Positions 28,706 to 37,410 are shown, counted from the first letter of the stretch. The stretch: 64,000 nt of DNA from Hyphomicrobiaceae bacterium (GCA_016793065.1 JAEULV010000048.1:38860-102859), one strand, 5' to 3'. The notes: a model not told the origin generated them from the letters alone. Translations and numbers: made by a program.

Positions 28706-28998
28706 TGGATTGCCTCGAGCCCAAGGGTGGCGGGAGTTCAGCCCCGGGATCAGCAATGCGCCAGTCTCGTGAACGATACCTTACGTCAACCGTCTAAACT
28801 CGGGGGTATCGGGAGAATTTTCGCCGAGTTAGAGATAAATCGACGTCAATTCAACGTGAATTCGGAGCAATCGCCAGCGGTTCAGCCGGCAATTGCGGGC
28901 ATGGACAAGGATGGCAGCGACGATAAGACGCGCGGGCGGCGGGGAGCGTGAGCGGCTCGCCTCCCGTGTTCCAGGCCACGACCCGGCACGGCCGAGGA

Positions 28999-29475
28999 TC
29001 AGGCGTCGCGGCGCTCGACGAAGACGTTGCCGATGAAGGAGAACACCAGATCGCCCGTCTGGTTGACGCCCTCGTTCAGGTGGCGGATCAGGCCCCAGCG
29101 CGGGCGCGACTGGCTCGGGCGGGCCTCGGTAGCGGTGGTGAAATAAGTGATGCGATCGCCGGGGAAGACCGGCTTCAGCCAGCGCATGTCGGTGAAGCCG
29201 GGCGAGGGACCCATGTCGGCGACCGGCTCGCCACGGGCGCGCATCTCGGCCTGGACGCGATCACGGTGGGCGATCATGTGCTTCATCCACATGGCGGCGG
29301 TCTGCCAGCCAGAGGCGGAGAGCCGGCCGAAATGGGTCTTGGCGGCCTCGGTTTCCTCAAGGTGGAAGCCCTGCGGATCGTAGCGGCGGGCGAAGGCGAC
29401 CGTTGCCTCGGCGGTGACGTGCCAATGGCCGAGTTCGACGCGTTCGCCGATGGCGATATCCTCGAAGAACTTCAC
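28999..29475 (-). CDS. MaoC-like (hot-dog fold) dehydratase 2
   Basis: 158 residues from a GTG at 29475 overlapping the previous stop (GTGA). The MaoC pattern is KFFEDIAIGERVELGHWHVT with FARRYDPQGFHLEETEA; the Asp and His expected for (R)-specific enoyl-CoA hydratases lie in YDPQGFH. The C-terminal GDLVFSFIGNVFVERRDA completes the fold. It forms a tandem pair with the gene upstream; the two may assemble as a heterodimer. Substrate unknown. Confidence 0.85.
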   Translation of the reverse strand: MKFFEDIAIGERVELGHWHVTAEATVAFARRYDPQGFHLEETEAAKTHFGRLSASGWQTAAMWMKHMIAHRDRVQAEMRARGEPVADMGPSPGFTDMRWLKPVFPGDRITYFTTATEARPSQSRPRWGLIRHLNEGVNQTGDLVFSFIGNVFVERRDA

Positions 29476-29933
29476 GGGCGACCTCCACCGGTCCGGGTGG
29501 CGAACATGATCGGGTTTTCGCCGCGCATCACGGTGACGCCGTCCTGATTCACCACCTCGTGCAGGAAGCGGACGATGCCCATGTCGGGGCGGGACTTCGA
29601 GGCGCGGGCATCGAGCACGGTCGAGGTGCCGGACAGCCGGTCGCCGGGTCGCACCGGCGCGAGCCAGGAGAGCTTGTCGATGCCGGGGGAGCCGAGCGAG
29701 GAGGAGGCGAGCAGGAAGCCGTCGCACATCATCCGCATGAACATGGCGCAGGTGTGCCAGCCCGAGGCGCCGAGCCCGGCAAGCAGCGAGGCCTCGCCGG
29801 CGCTGTCGTCGAGATGCATCGGCTGGGGATCGTACTCGGCGGCGAACTCGAGCACTTCGTCGCGGCTGACGGTGTAGGCGGCGAGCGGAATGCGGTCGCC
29901 AAGTCTGAAATCCTCGAAATATCGAAACGGCAT
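29472..29933 (-). CDS. MaoC-like (hot-dog fold) dehydratase 1
   Basis: 153 residues. MPFRYFEDFRLGDRIPLAAY then FAAEYDPQPMHLDDSAGEAS is the hydratase signature, with LSWLAPVRPGDRLSGTSTVL following. It is clearly a paralogue of the downstream gene. An acyl-CoA hydratase role is expected from the family. First gene of a two-gene minus-strand unit. Confidence 0.87.
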   Translation of the reverse strand: MPFRYFEDFRLGDRIPLAAYTVSRDEVLEFAAEYDPQPMHLDDSAGEASLLAGLGASGWHTCAMFMRMMCDGFLLASSSLGSPGIDKLSWLAPVRPGDRLSGTSTVLDARASKSRPDMGIVRFLHEVVNQDGVTVMRGENPIMFATRTGGGRP

Positions 29934-30112
29934 GCGATCGCCCGGGTCGGTTGCGGGAGGCGTATATCAGCCGGAAAGCCAGCCCTTGACCAGCCTCGAT
30001 CGCGCATGCTGGCCCGGCGAGGATGCGCGGGGTGGTGAACGAGGGTCGGATTGCGGGTCCGACCCGTGAGTTTTAGGGGGGTCTTTCTACTTGCGCATGA
30101 GTTGAGTTCACC

Positions 30113-30141
30113 TTGACAATGACAAAAAGAGTCATTTTAAT
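30113..30141 (+). promoter_or_regulatory. Sigma-70-type promoter with inverted repeat in its spacer
   Basis: TTGACA (30113-30118), 17-base spacer, TTTAAT (30136-30141). AATGAC...GTCATT forms a 6-base inverted repeat across the spacer, and GTCATGAC lies just after, so a repressor or activator could bind here. The predicted transcript start (about 30148) falls on the ATG at 30149. Confidence 0.7.
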
Positions 30142-30148
30142 TTATGTC

Positions 30149-31276
30149 ATGACGAAACGCGTAAAATCCCTCTCGGTCTGCCGCTTGTCGTTACAGCCCG
30201 ATTCCGGCGCCGCCGAGGCGTTGGCGGCGACGTTCGACGCGCGCGACCGGTTGCTGGGATGGCTCGACGTTTCGGTGCCCGCCGGTCAGAGCTCAGACCT
30301 GATCCTGCTCAATCGACTGTTTTACGAGCCGGCTCGCACGTTGTTCAGATTGCCGGCGCAAATGGTCACGCTGGCGTTTCGCGACTGGACCAGGCGACGG
30401 CGCGGCGAGGCGGTCGAGGGCATCGCGCTCGACGACAAACTGTTCAGCGTGCGCAGCATCTCGGTCATGTCGCTGGCCACCATCGAGGGGCGCTTCCAGG
30501 TGCCCTACCGAATGGAAGGCTATCTGCCGGGATGGGACGACAACGCGACGGCGCGATTGGTTCGCGCTGGCGATCTCTATGAAATCCGGGTCGCCTCCGA
30601 GGCGAGCTTTCAGGGAGAGGAACGGAGCATGGCTAACGAAGGCATTGTCGGCCGTATCGGCCGTCTGATTGCTGGCATGGCGCATGGCGCGGTCGATTCG
30701 GCCGAGCGCGCCAACCCAAAGGCGGTTCTGGAACAAGCGATCCGCGAGATCGACGCCGCCGCCGACGAGGTGCGGGTCGATTTGGGCAAGAAGGTCGCCG
30801 AGCGCCATCGCGTCGAGGCGCGCCGCAAAGAGCTGATCGCCGAACTCGGCGAGCTTGACGGTTCGATCGGCATTGCGGTGAAGCAGGGTCGGGACGATCT
30901 TGCCGCCGCCGGGATCGAACGCCAACTCGACATCGAGGCGCAGGTGGGTGTGCTCGATACATTGCTGAAGGACATCGACGACAGCGTCGCCCAGTTCAAT
31001 GTCACGCTCGACGCGGTGCGCGCCTCGCGCCGGGAGGCCGAGGCGCGTCTTGCCGATCTTGCGCGCTCGTCTGGCGGCAGCAGCGACGGCGCGGCATTGC
31101 CGGGCGGGCCGGTTGACGTCTCCGCAAGGCTCGAGCGGGCGGAAGCTGCGGTGGCACGGGTTACCGGGGTGCCCGGAGGGCTTCCGACGGCGGATGCCGC
31201 CGTTACCGATCTGCGGCAGCTTGCGCGCGAGCATGCAGTCAGGGAGCGGCTCGCGCGGTTGAAGTCGGAGCAGTAA
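30149..31276 (+). CDS. PspA/IM30 family protein fused behind a TnpB-like N-terminal domain
   Basis: 375 residues from the ATG at 30149. Residues 1-150 resemble the N-terminal domain of IS605-type TnpB/OrfB: RLSLQPDSGAAEALAATFDA, then LLNRLFYEPARTLFRLPAQM, DDKLFSVRSISVMSLATIEG and RFQVPYRMEGYL. The RuvC nuclease and zinc ribbon that should follow are absent. Instead residues 161-375 are a PspA/IM30 coiled coil (GIVGRIGRLIAGMAHGAVDS, then ANPKAVLEQAIREIDAA). An ATG at 30629 opening the PspA part has its own ribosome site (GGGAGAGG), so a PspA-only product is likely too. PspA binds stressed membranes. Followed by yqiJ-like and flotillin genes, a known PspA neighbourhood. The 5' end may be leaderless. 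Confidence 0.8.
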   Translation: MTKRVKSLSVCRLSLQPDSGAAEALAATFDARDRLLGWLDVSVPAGQSSDLILLNRLFYEPARTLFRLPAQMVTLAFRDWTRRRRGEAVEGIALDDKLFSVRSISVMSLATIEGRFQVPYRMEGYLPGWDDNATARLVRAGDLYEIRVASEASFQGEERSMANEGIVGRIGRLIAGMAHGAVDSAERANPKAVLEQAIREIDAAADEVRVDLGKKVAERHRVEARRKELIAELGELDGSIGIAVKQGRDDLAAAGIERQLDIEAQVGVLDTLLKDIDDSVAQFNVTLDAVRASRREAEARLADLARSSGGSSDGAALPGGPVDVSARLERAEAAVARVTGVPGGLPTADAAVTDLRQLAREHAVRERLARLKSEQ

Positions 31277-31357
31277 GCGACCGGCCGGAAGCGCGGGCAG
31301 CACGACATCTGGTTCGCCGAATGAGAATGGGACTGCCGGCCCTTCGGGGGAGAAAAG

Positions 31358-31990
31358 ATGAACTGGTTTCTGAGTGATCCCCTGCAACCCTTCAGCGTCG
31401 CGGCGCTTGTGCTGTTGGGGTTGGTGACGATCGAGGTCATTGGCGGGCTTTTCGGACAGTCGCCGTCATCTTTGATCGACGATTGGGGCGGCGGCGAACT
31501 GGCGGACGGCGCACTCGGCTGGCTCAATCTCGGGCGCGTGCCGCTCCTGATCGTCGTCATGGTGATGCTGGTCCTGTTCGCGGCGGGCGGTATGCTCCTG
31601 CAGACCGTCGCGGCGCGGACGATCGGCATCCTGCCGGGGCTGGTCGCCAGTTTTTGTGCCGGCGGGTTCACGCTGGCGATGACCCCGGTCGTCAGCCGCG
31701 CCATCAGCCGGATCCTGCCGCGCGAGGAGACTTATGCGCTCGCCGACGAAGATCTGATCGGTCGTGTAGGCACTGTGACCGTCGGCCCGTTGGAGGCGCA
31801 TGTGATTGGCAAGATCAGTGTAACCGACGGGCATGGCAACCGACATTTTCCCCGGGTCCGGCCGGCCGATCCCGGAGAGCGAATTGAAACCGGCGCGCAG
31901 GTCTTGATCGTCGAGGTCGCGGGGCGCGAATACCGTGTCATCCGGGCGCCGGCGGCGCTCGCCGATGATCCCGCACGCAACGGCATTTGA
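31358..31990 (+). CDS. YqiJ-like membrane protein with C-terminal OB fold
   Basis: 210 residues. Three hydrophobic segments (about 14-33, 62-85, 92-113) are followed by an OB-fold (NfeD-like) part: DLIGRVGTVTVGPLEAHVIG, FPRVRPADPGERIETGAQVL and IVEVAGREYRVI. This is the YqiJ/DUF1449 layout, the usual partner of YqiK flotillins. The protein would sit in the inner membrane with the OB fold in the cytosol or periplasm, near the flotillin. Middle gene of the pspA-yqiJ-flotillin operon, 81 bases after the pspA stop. Confidence 0.85.
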   Translation: MNWFLSDPLQPFSVAALVLLGLVTIEVIGGLFGQSPSSLIDDWGGGELADGALGWLNLGRVPLLIVVMVMLVLFAAGGMLLQTVAARTIGILPGLVASFCAGGFTLAMTPVVSRAISRILPREETYALADEDLIGRVGTVTVGPLEAHVIGKISVTDGHGNRHFPRVRPADPGERIETGAQVLIVEVAGREYRVIRAPAALADDPARNGI

Positions 31991-32020
31991 AGCCGCAGCA
32001 GTCAAATCTGGGAGGGGTGC

Positions 32021-33760
32021 ATGTTCACCGAGGTCCTGATTCCCGCCGTGATCGTTCTCGCGGCAATCGTTGGTATTGGCTTCGTCTTCGCCACGCTCTA
32101 CCGGCGCGCCGAAAAGGATCGAGCCTATGTGCGCACCGGCCTTGGCGGCCAGAGAGTCGTGCTGGATGGTGGCGCACTTGCGCTGCCGGTGTTCCACTCC
32201 GTTTCTTGGGTCAATCTGCGCACGCTGCGTCTGGATGTGGCACGCAATCAGAGTGAAGCGCTGATCTCCAAGGACCGCATGCGCGTCGACATCGGTGTCG
32301 ACTTCTATGTGCGGGTCAAGCCGGATGCGCAGTCGATTGCCCTGGCGGCACAGACGCTGGGCGACCGCACCAATGACGCGGATCAGCTGCGCGAACTGGT
32401 CGAGGCCAAATTCGTCGATGCGTTGCGCTCGGTGGCGGCGACGATGACACTTGCCGATCTGCAGGAACAGCGGGCCGACTTTGTCCGCTCGGTGCAGACG
32501 ACCGTCGCCAGCGATCTTGAGCACAACGGTCTTGAACTCGAAAGCGCCTCGTTGATAAAGCTCGACCAGACCGATACACAATTCTTCAATCCGAACAATG
32601 CTTTCGATGCCGAAGGGCTCGCCACGCTCACCCGCATCGTCGAAGCAAAGAAGCGCGAGCGAAACGAGGTGGTGCGTTCAACGGAAGTGGCGATCGCCCA
32701 GCAGGATCTCGAAGCCCGCAAGCAGACGCTGAACATCGACCAGTCCAAGCGCGAGGCCGAGCTGTCGCAAGAGCGGGACATCGCCAACAAGACCGCCGAA
32801 ACACGTGCCGCCGCGGCCCAACGAGAGGCCGAGGCCCGGCGGGCGGAGGAGGAGGCGCGGATCGACTCGGAGCGCGCCATCGCCGAGCGCCGCGCCGAGG
32901 CCAAGCGCCTGCAGGAGACCGCGATCATCGCAACCTCGCTTGCCATTCGCGAGCAACAGATCGCGGCGGAAAAACAGGGCGAAACGCTTGCCATCGCCAA
33001 GCAGCGGGACATCGATCTGGCCAACCAGGATCGCGCCATCGCGGTGGCCGACCGGTCCAAGGCGGAATCGGAGGCGCGCGCGCTGGCCGAGGAGGCCAGG
33101 GCGAAGGCGATCGCGGCGGAGGAGTCGGTGACGACGGCGAAGGATGTGGCGATCGCGGAGCGCCACCGGCAAATCGCCGTGATCGATGCCAAGCGTGACG
33201 CGGAGCAGAAGGCGACGGAGCTGACCGTGGCGGCCTCGGCCGAACGGCAGGCGGCGGCGGATCAGGCCGAGGCGGTGCGAACGCTCGCTCGCGCCGAAGC
33301 GGATGCCGCCGTCACCAAGGCCGAGGCGCAGGCCAGGACCTATGAGGTCGACGCCGATGGTCAGCGCAAGCTCAACGAGGCGCGCAACATGCTGGCTCCG
33401 GCGATCATCGAGCTGGAAATCACCAAGGAACGCCTGCGGGTCATTCCGCTGGCGCTGGCGGAGGCGGTGAAGCCGCTCGAGAAGATTGGCGATGTGAAGA
33501 TCGTCGATCTCGGCGGCGCCCTGGGGCGCGGCGCGGCGGGCGGCGCCGGGGTTGGGACCGGTGGAGGCGCGCCCGACAACCTCCTGTCGATGTTGCTTGC
33601 CTACCGGGCGCAGGCGCCGATGATCGACCAGCTGTTGAAGGAAGGCGGCTTCGCCGGCGCCGATCCGGTTGCCGGTCTCGTCAACGCGGTTGCCGGCAAG
33701 CCGGAGGGATCGGCTGAGGCCGCTGTCGCCGGGCGCGGAACCCCGCAGCCGGGCAAGTAG
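32021..33760 (+). CDS. Flotillin family protein (YqiK-like)
   Basis: 579 residues, ATG with GGGAGGGG upstream. One N-terminal membrane helix (about 5-27), an SPFH domain (about 30-200: LRTLRLDVARNQSEALISKD, RMRVDIGVDFYVRVKPDAQS), a long Ala/Glu/Arg coiled coil (about 215-440) and a C-terminal flotillin part (NEARNMLAPAIIELEITKER, then a Gly-rich tail). Flotillins organise membrane microdomains. With YqiJ-like and PspA proteins it forms a membrane-stress unit closed by a strong terminator. Confidence 0.93.
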   Translation: MFTEVLIPAVIVLAAIVGIGFVFATLYRRAEKDRAYVRTGLGGQRVVLDGGALALPVFHSVSWVNLRTLRLDVARNQSEALISKDRMRVDIGVDFYVRVKPDAQSIALAAQTLGDRTNDADQLRELVEAKFVDALRSVAATMTLADLQEQRADFVRSVQTTVASDLEHNGLELESASLIKLDQTDTQFFNPNNAFDAEGLATLTRIVEAKKRERNEVVRSTEVAIAQQDLEARKQTLNIDQSKREAELSQERDIANKTAETRAAAAQREAEARRAEEEARIDSERAIAERRAEAKRLQETAIIATSLAIREQQIAAEKQGETLAIAKQRDIDLANQDRAIAVADRSKAESEARALAEEARAKAIAAEESVTTAKDVAIAERHRQIAVIDAKRDAEQKATELTVAASAERQAAADQAEAVRTLARAEADAAVTKAEAQARTYEVDADGQRKLNEARNMLAPAIIELEITKERLRVIPLALAEAVKPLEKIGDVKIVDLGGALGRGAAGGAGVGTGGGAPDNLLSMLLAYRAQAPMIDQLLKEGGFAGADPVAGLVNAVAGKPEGSAEAAVAGRGTPQPGK

Positions 33761-33810
33761 CGGGGCCGCCAGGGTCGTCGCCCTGTCGGCAACGACAAGC
33801 GGTTCAAGCG

Positions 33811-33851
33811 AACGAGCCCGGCAAGGGGGACCTGCCGGGCTCGTTGTTTGT
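33811..33851 (+). terminator. Terminator of the pspA-yqiJ-flotillin operon
   Basis: AACGAGCCCGGCA (33811-33823) and TGCCGGGCTCGTT (33833-33845) form a perfect 13-bp stem with a 9-base loop, followed by GTTTGT. It is 50 bases past the flotillin stop. Confidence 0.85.
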
Positions 33852-33916
33852 CGATTGCTGCGGCTTGTGTCCGACCGAGCGCCGACGTGATCGGCGCAGG
33901 TGCCGGCGATACGTCA

Positions 33917-34043
33917 GGCCAGAGGCCGAAGGCGCTGGCGCTCACGGCCGCTCAGGAGGCGCGAATTTCCCATCGCATCAGCGATATGGGAGATTCGCCT
34001 CAGGATGCCGTCGGTCGTTTCAATTGTCCGATGGCGTCAGGCG
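33917..34043 (-). repeat. Three-hairpin mosaic repeat, copy D
   Basis: 127 bp from GGCCAGAGGCCG to GGCGTCAGGCG. The second hairpin reads GCGAATTTCCCAT / ATGGGAGATTCGC: compared with copy B the CTCAT/ATGAG pair has become CCCAT/ATGGG, a compensated change. The ychF stop codon (34037-34039) is inside its end. Strand given relative to ychF. Confidence 0.85.
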
Positions 34044-35134
34044 TTGAACTTGAAGAGCAGGACGTCGCCGTCCTGGACGACGTATTCCTTGCCCTCGTCG
34101 CGGGCCTTGCCGACTTCCTTGGCGCCGGCTTCGCCGCCGAGGGTGATGTAGTCGTTGTAGGCGATGGTCTGGGCGCGGATGAAGCCGCGTTCGAAATCCG
34201 AGTGGATGACGCCGGCGGCGGCCGGGGCCTTGGTGCCGCGCGGAATGGTCCAGGCGCGGGTTTCCTTGGGGCCGACGGTGAAATAGGTGATGAGGCCGAG
34301 CAGTTCGTAGCCGGCGCGGATCAGGCGGTCGAGACCCGGCTCGTGCAGGCCGAGGGTTTCGAGGAACTCGGCCTGTTCGGCGTCGGAGAGCTGGGCGATC
34401 TCGGCCTCGATCGCGGCGGAGATGATGACGGCGCGGGCGCCCTGCGCCTTGGCCATCGCCTCGACGCGCCGGGTGTGGCTGTTGCCGGTGCCGGCCGAGG
34501 CTTCCTCGACGTTACAGACATAGAGGACCGGCTTGGAGGTCATCATCTGCAGGCTGTTGTAGAGTTCGCGATCCTCGGCGCTGACGTCGAGCAGGCGGGC
34601 GGGCTTGCCCTCCTGCAACAGGGCGAGGGCGCCGTCCATCAGGCCGACGAGGTGCTTGGCGTCCTTGTCGCCGGCGGCGGCCTTTTTGCGCAGGGGCACG
34701 ACGCGGCGCTCGATCGAGTCGAGGTCGGCGAGCATCAGCTCGGTCTCGACGGTCTCGGCATCGGCGACCGGATCGACGCGGCCCTCGACATGGGTGATGT
34801 CGCCATCCTCGAAGCAGCGCAGCACGTGGACGATGGCGTCGACCTCTCGGATATTGGCGAGGAACTGGTTGCCGAGGCCCTCGCCCTTGGAGGCGCCGCG
34901 CACCAGGCCGGCGATGTCGACGAAGGTGATGCGGGTCGGGACGATGTTCTGCGACTTGCCGATGGTGGCGAGCTTCTGCATGCGCGGATCGGGCACGCCG
35001 ACCTCACCGGTGTTGGGCTCGATGGTGCAGAAGGGATAGTTCGCGGCCTGGGCGGCGGCGGTCTTGGTCAGCGCGTTGAACAGGGTCGACTTGCCGACAT
35101 TGGGCAGGCCGACGATACCGCATTTGAAGCCCAT
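34037..35134 (-). CDS. ychF: Redox-regulated ATPase YchF
   Basis: 365 residues. G1 is GIVGLPNVGKSTLFNALT; the ATP-specifying NVEE replaces NKxD (YVCNVEEASAG); switch motif DIAGLVRGASKGEGLGNQFL; the C-terminal TGS domain reads FFTVGP-like TYFTVGPKETRAWTIPRGTK and ends VQDGDVLLFKFNA. An Obg-family protein that prefers ATP and associates with ribosomes. The stop lies within mosaic repeat copy D. Upstream gene pth is 127 bases away and may be cotranscribed, as pth-ychF pairs commonly are. Confidence 0.97.
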   Translation of the reverse strand: MGFKCGIVGLPNVGKSTLFNALTKTAAAQAANYPFCTIEPNTGEVGVPDPRMQKLATIGKSQNIVPTRITFVDIAGLVRGASKGEGLGNQFLANIREVDAIVHVLRCFEDGDITHVEGRVDPVADAETVETELMLADLDSIERRVVPLRKKAAAGDKDAKHLVGLMDGALALLQEGKPARLLDVSAEDRELYNSLQMMTSKPVLYVCNVEEASAGTGNSHTRRVEAMAKAQGARAVIISAAIEAEIAQLSDAEQAEFLETLGLHEPGLDRLIRAGYELLGLITYFTVGPKETRAWTIPRGTKAPAAAGVIHSDFERGFIRAQTIAYNDYITLGGEAGAKEVGKARDEGKEYVVQDGDVLLFKFNA

Positions 35135-35261
35135 CGGGGTTCTCGTCTTCGTTCCGGCCGGTCGCGCGTTGGGCGCGGCGCTGGCCTCTGGTCAAAACTG
35201 GTGGGCAGTCCATAGCCCGCGCGGGGCGGCACTCGCAACGGCAAAAGCGTGCGGGTGGCGG

Positions 35262-36017
35262 TTATCGCGGGCCTTTGCGGCCGCCGGGGGGCTTTGCCGC
35301 CAACAGGCGCTTCAGGGTTTCGGCCATGGCATTGACGGAAACCTCGTTCGGTCGCGCCGGACGCGGCGGCGCGGCGGCGGCAACTGGGGCAGGGGCGCCA
35401 TCGGCGTTGGCGGCGGGCTTCGGCGCCGGCGGCGGCGTCGGGTCGCGCTGCGGGCGGGTGAGGCGGGCGACCTCGGTCATGAAGGCGGTGTCGTCGCCGG
35501 CGACCAGCCGGTCGGCGCAGTCGGCGGTGGCCGTCAGCATCGGGTCGAGCCAGTCGGCGTCGACCTTGGCGAAGTCGCCGAGGACCCAGCCGGTGACGCG
35601 GTCCTTGGCGCCGGGGTGGCCGATGCCGAGGCGGACGCGGCGGAAGGCCTCGCCGAGATGGGCGATGATCGAGCGCAGGCCGTTGTGGCCGGCATGGCCG
35701 CCGCCGAGCTTGACCTTGAGCTTGGCCGGGGCAAGGTCGAGCTCGTCATGGAAGACGACGATGTCGGCGGGGTCGATCTTGTAGAAGGCGGCGGCGGCGG
35801 CAACGGCGCGGCCGCTGTCGTTCATGTAGGTGAGCGGCTTCAAGAGCAGCACCTTTTCGCCGCCGAGTTCGCCCTCGCAGATCTCGCCATGGAACTTGGC
35901 GCGCCACGGCGAAAAGCGGTGGCGGCGGGCGATGGTCTCGACGGCCATGAAGCCGATATTGTGCCGGTTGCGGGCATATTGCTCGCCCGGATTGCCGAGA
36001 CCGACGAAGAGGCGCAT
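35262..36017 (-). CDS. pth: Peptidyl-tRNA hydrolase
   Basis: 251 residues; the catalytic core is the first 190: [20 protein letters not shown] with the catalytic His, then [15 protein letters not shown] and [20 protein letters not shown] followed by HAGHNGLRS. It frees tRNA from peptidyl-tRNA dropped by ribosomes. A Pro/Ala-rich tail of about 60 residues follows, as in many rhizobial proteins. GGAAGG precedes the ATG. Lies between rplY and ychF on the same strand, but a terminator separates it from rplY. Confidence 0.97.
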   Translation of the reverse strand: MRLFVGLGNPGEQYARNRHNIGFMAVETIARRHRFSPWRAKFHGEICEGELGGEKVLLLKPLTYMNDSGRAVAAAAAFYKIDPADIVVFHDELDLAPAKLKVKLGGGHAGHNGLRSIIAHLGEAFRRVRLGIGHPGAKDRVTGWVLGDFAKVDADWLDPMLTATADCADRLVAGDDTAFMTEVARLTRPQRDPTPPPAPKPAANADGAPAPVAAAAPPRPARPNEVSVNAMAETLKRLLAAKPPGGRKGPR

Positions 36018-36060
36018 GGGGCGTGGCCTTCCGGTTCATGTCGCCGCGTGGGCAGCGGAA

Positions 36061-36090
36061 ACAAAACGGGCACCCCAAGAGAGGTGCCCG
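36061..36090 (-). terminator. Terminator between rplY and pth
   Basis: Minus strand: CGGGCACC, 8-base loop, GGTGCCCG, then TTTTGTTTCC. Perfect 8-bp stem, 25 bases past the rplY stop. Confidence 0.9.
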
Positions 36091-36114
36091 CTCGTGCATT
36101 GGCAGAGGCCCGGA

Positions 36115-36702
36115 TCAGGCGGCGTCGGTGTAGCCGGCCGGAGCGGTGACCGAAACGACGGTGAAGTCGCGGTCACGGATGACCGGCTTGACGCCTTCCG
36201 GCAGCTTGACCGACGAGATGTGCAGGCTGTCGGCGATATCGAGGCCGGAGACATCGACTTCGATGAATTCCGGGATCGATTCGGCCGGGCAGGTGCACTC
36301 GATTTCGTGGCGAACCCAGTTGAGGGCGCCGCCCTTCTTGAGGCCAGCCGACTTTTCCTCGCCCTTGGAGTGCAGCGGCACCCACACGGTCACGGTCGAA
36401 CCGGCGGCGATGCGCTGGAAGTCGACGTGGATGAGGAAGTCGCGGACCGGATCGCGCGAGTAGTCCTTGGGGATGACCAGGATCTTCTCGCCGTCGACGT
36501 CGATGGTGGCGACGGTGGTGAGGAAGCCGCCGGCGTAGAGACGCAGCGAGGTTTCCTTGGTCGCGATGGCGATCGCGAGAGGGGGCTTCTTGTCGCCGTA
36601 GATAACGGCCGGGATAAGACCATCACGACGCAAGGCCCGCGCGGACCCCTTTCCCACGCGGGTGCGAACCGTGGCCTTGAGCTCGTAAGATTGACGGCTC
36701 AT
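36115..36702 (-). CDS. rplY: 50S ribosomal protein L25 / Ctc type
   Basis: 195 residues, the long (TL5/Ctc) form. The N-terminal 5S rRNA-binding part reads [20 protein letters not shown] then [13 protein letters not shown]; the C-terminal beta domain includes [20 protein letters not shown]. Ribosome site AAGGAAAG upstream. Expressed as its own unit with a terminator directly after. Confidence 0.97.
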   Translation of the reverse strand: MSRQSYELKATVRTRVGKGSARALRRDGLIPAVIYGDKKPPLAIAIATKETSLRLYAGGFLTTVATIDVDGEKILVIPKDYSRDPVRDFLIHVDFQRIAAGSTVTVWVPLHSKGEEKSAGLKKGGALNWVRHEIECTCPAESIPEFIEVDVSGLDIADSLHISSVKLPEGVKPVIRDRDFTVVSVTAPAGYTDAA

Positions 36703-36933
36703 GGGAGCTTTCCTTCAATGCGACCCGGCTCGCGCCGGATCAAAACACAACAGGCCACCTCGGCAAACGCGGAATGGCGAATGCCGGTGGCCGGTGACAC
36801 GTCCCGCACGGTGCCTCCAGGGGTGTCGGCGTACGGGACCGCGCGGGCATAGCCAGAACAGCGCCAAAAGGCAAGGGTTTGGCCGGAAAAATCGCGGTTT
36901 GCCGCCGGCGACGCGACCGAATCGCGCCGGGCG

Positions 36934-37410
36934 TCACCAGGTCTCGGCCGGCGGGCGGGCGTTCAGCACTTCATCGAGGCGGCGGCGGGTGGCGTCGGTG
37001 GCGTCGGCGGGCAGGGCCGAGGGCGCGAACCAGCCGATCTCGACGATCTCGGCGTTGGGAATCGCCACGGCGCGGACCGGTTCGCAATCGTCAGCGCGAT
37101 AGAGGGCGACGTGGTTGCGGCGGGAGAAGCGGGCATTGTGGAAAAGTCCGAGTAGCGTCAGTGGGCGCGGGCTGGCATGGCCGGTTTCCTCGCCCAATTC
37201 GCGGGCAGCGGCGGCAAGGCAGGTCTCGCCGGGGTCGACGCCGCCGCCGGGCAGGTACCAGCCGGGCAAATAACTGTGTCGAACCAGCAGGATACGGCCC
37301 TCGCAATCGAAGGCGACGACGCGGACGCCGAGGATCATCGACCGGGTCAGGAGCGCCCAAGCGGCAATGACGCGGCGAGTAACCGGCTTGAAGAATTGCG
37401 TCGGAAGCAT
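36934..37410 (-). CDS. NUDIX hydrolase
   Basis: 158 residues from the ATG at 37410 (MLPTQFFKPVTRR); upstream in-frame codons to 37569 look non-coding. The NUDIX box is GGGVDPGETCLAAAARELGE followed by ETG. VRVVAFDCEGRILLVRHSYL precedes it. Substrate not predictable. Basic N-terminus and one hydrophobic stretch (VIAAWALLTRSMILGV). Single gene. Confidence 0.85.
   Translation of the reverse strand: MLPTQFFKPVTRRVIAAWALLTRSMILGVRVVAFDCEGRILLVRHSYLPGWYLPGGGVDPGETCLAAAARELGEETGHASPRPLTLLGLFHNARFSRRNHVALYRADDCEPVRAVAIPNAEIVEIGWFAPSALPADATDATRRRLDEVLNARPPAETW

Noticed and set aside
30149..30628. TnpB-like part as an active transposase gene
   Set aside because: No RuvC motifs, no zinc ribbon and no IS605 end hairpins or reRNA-like segment recognisable nearby.
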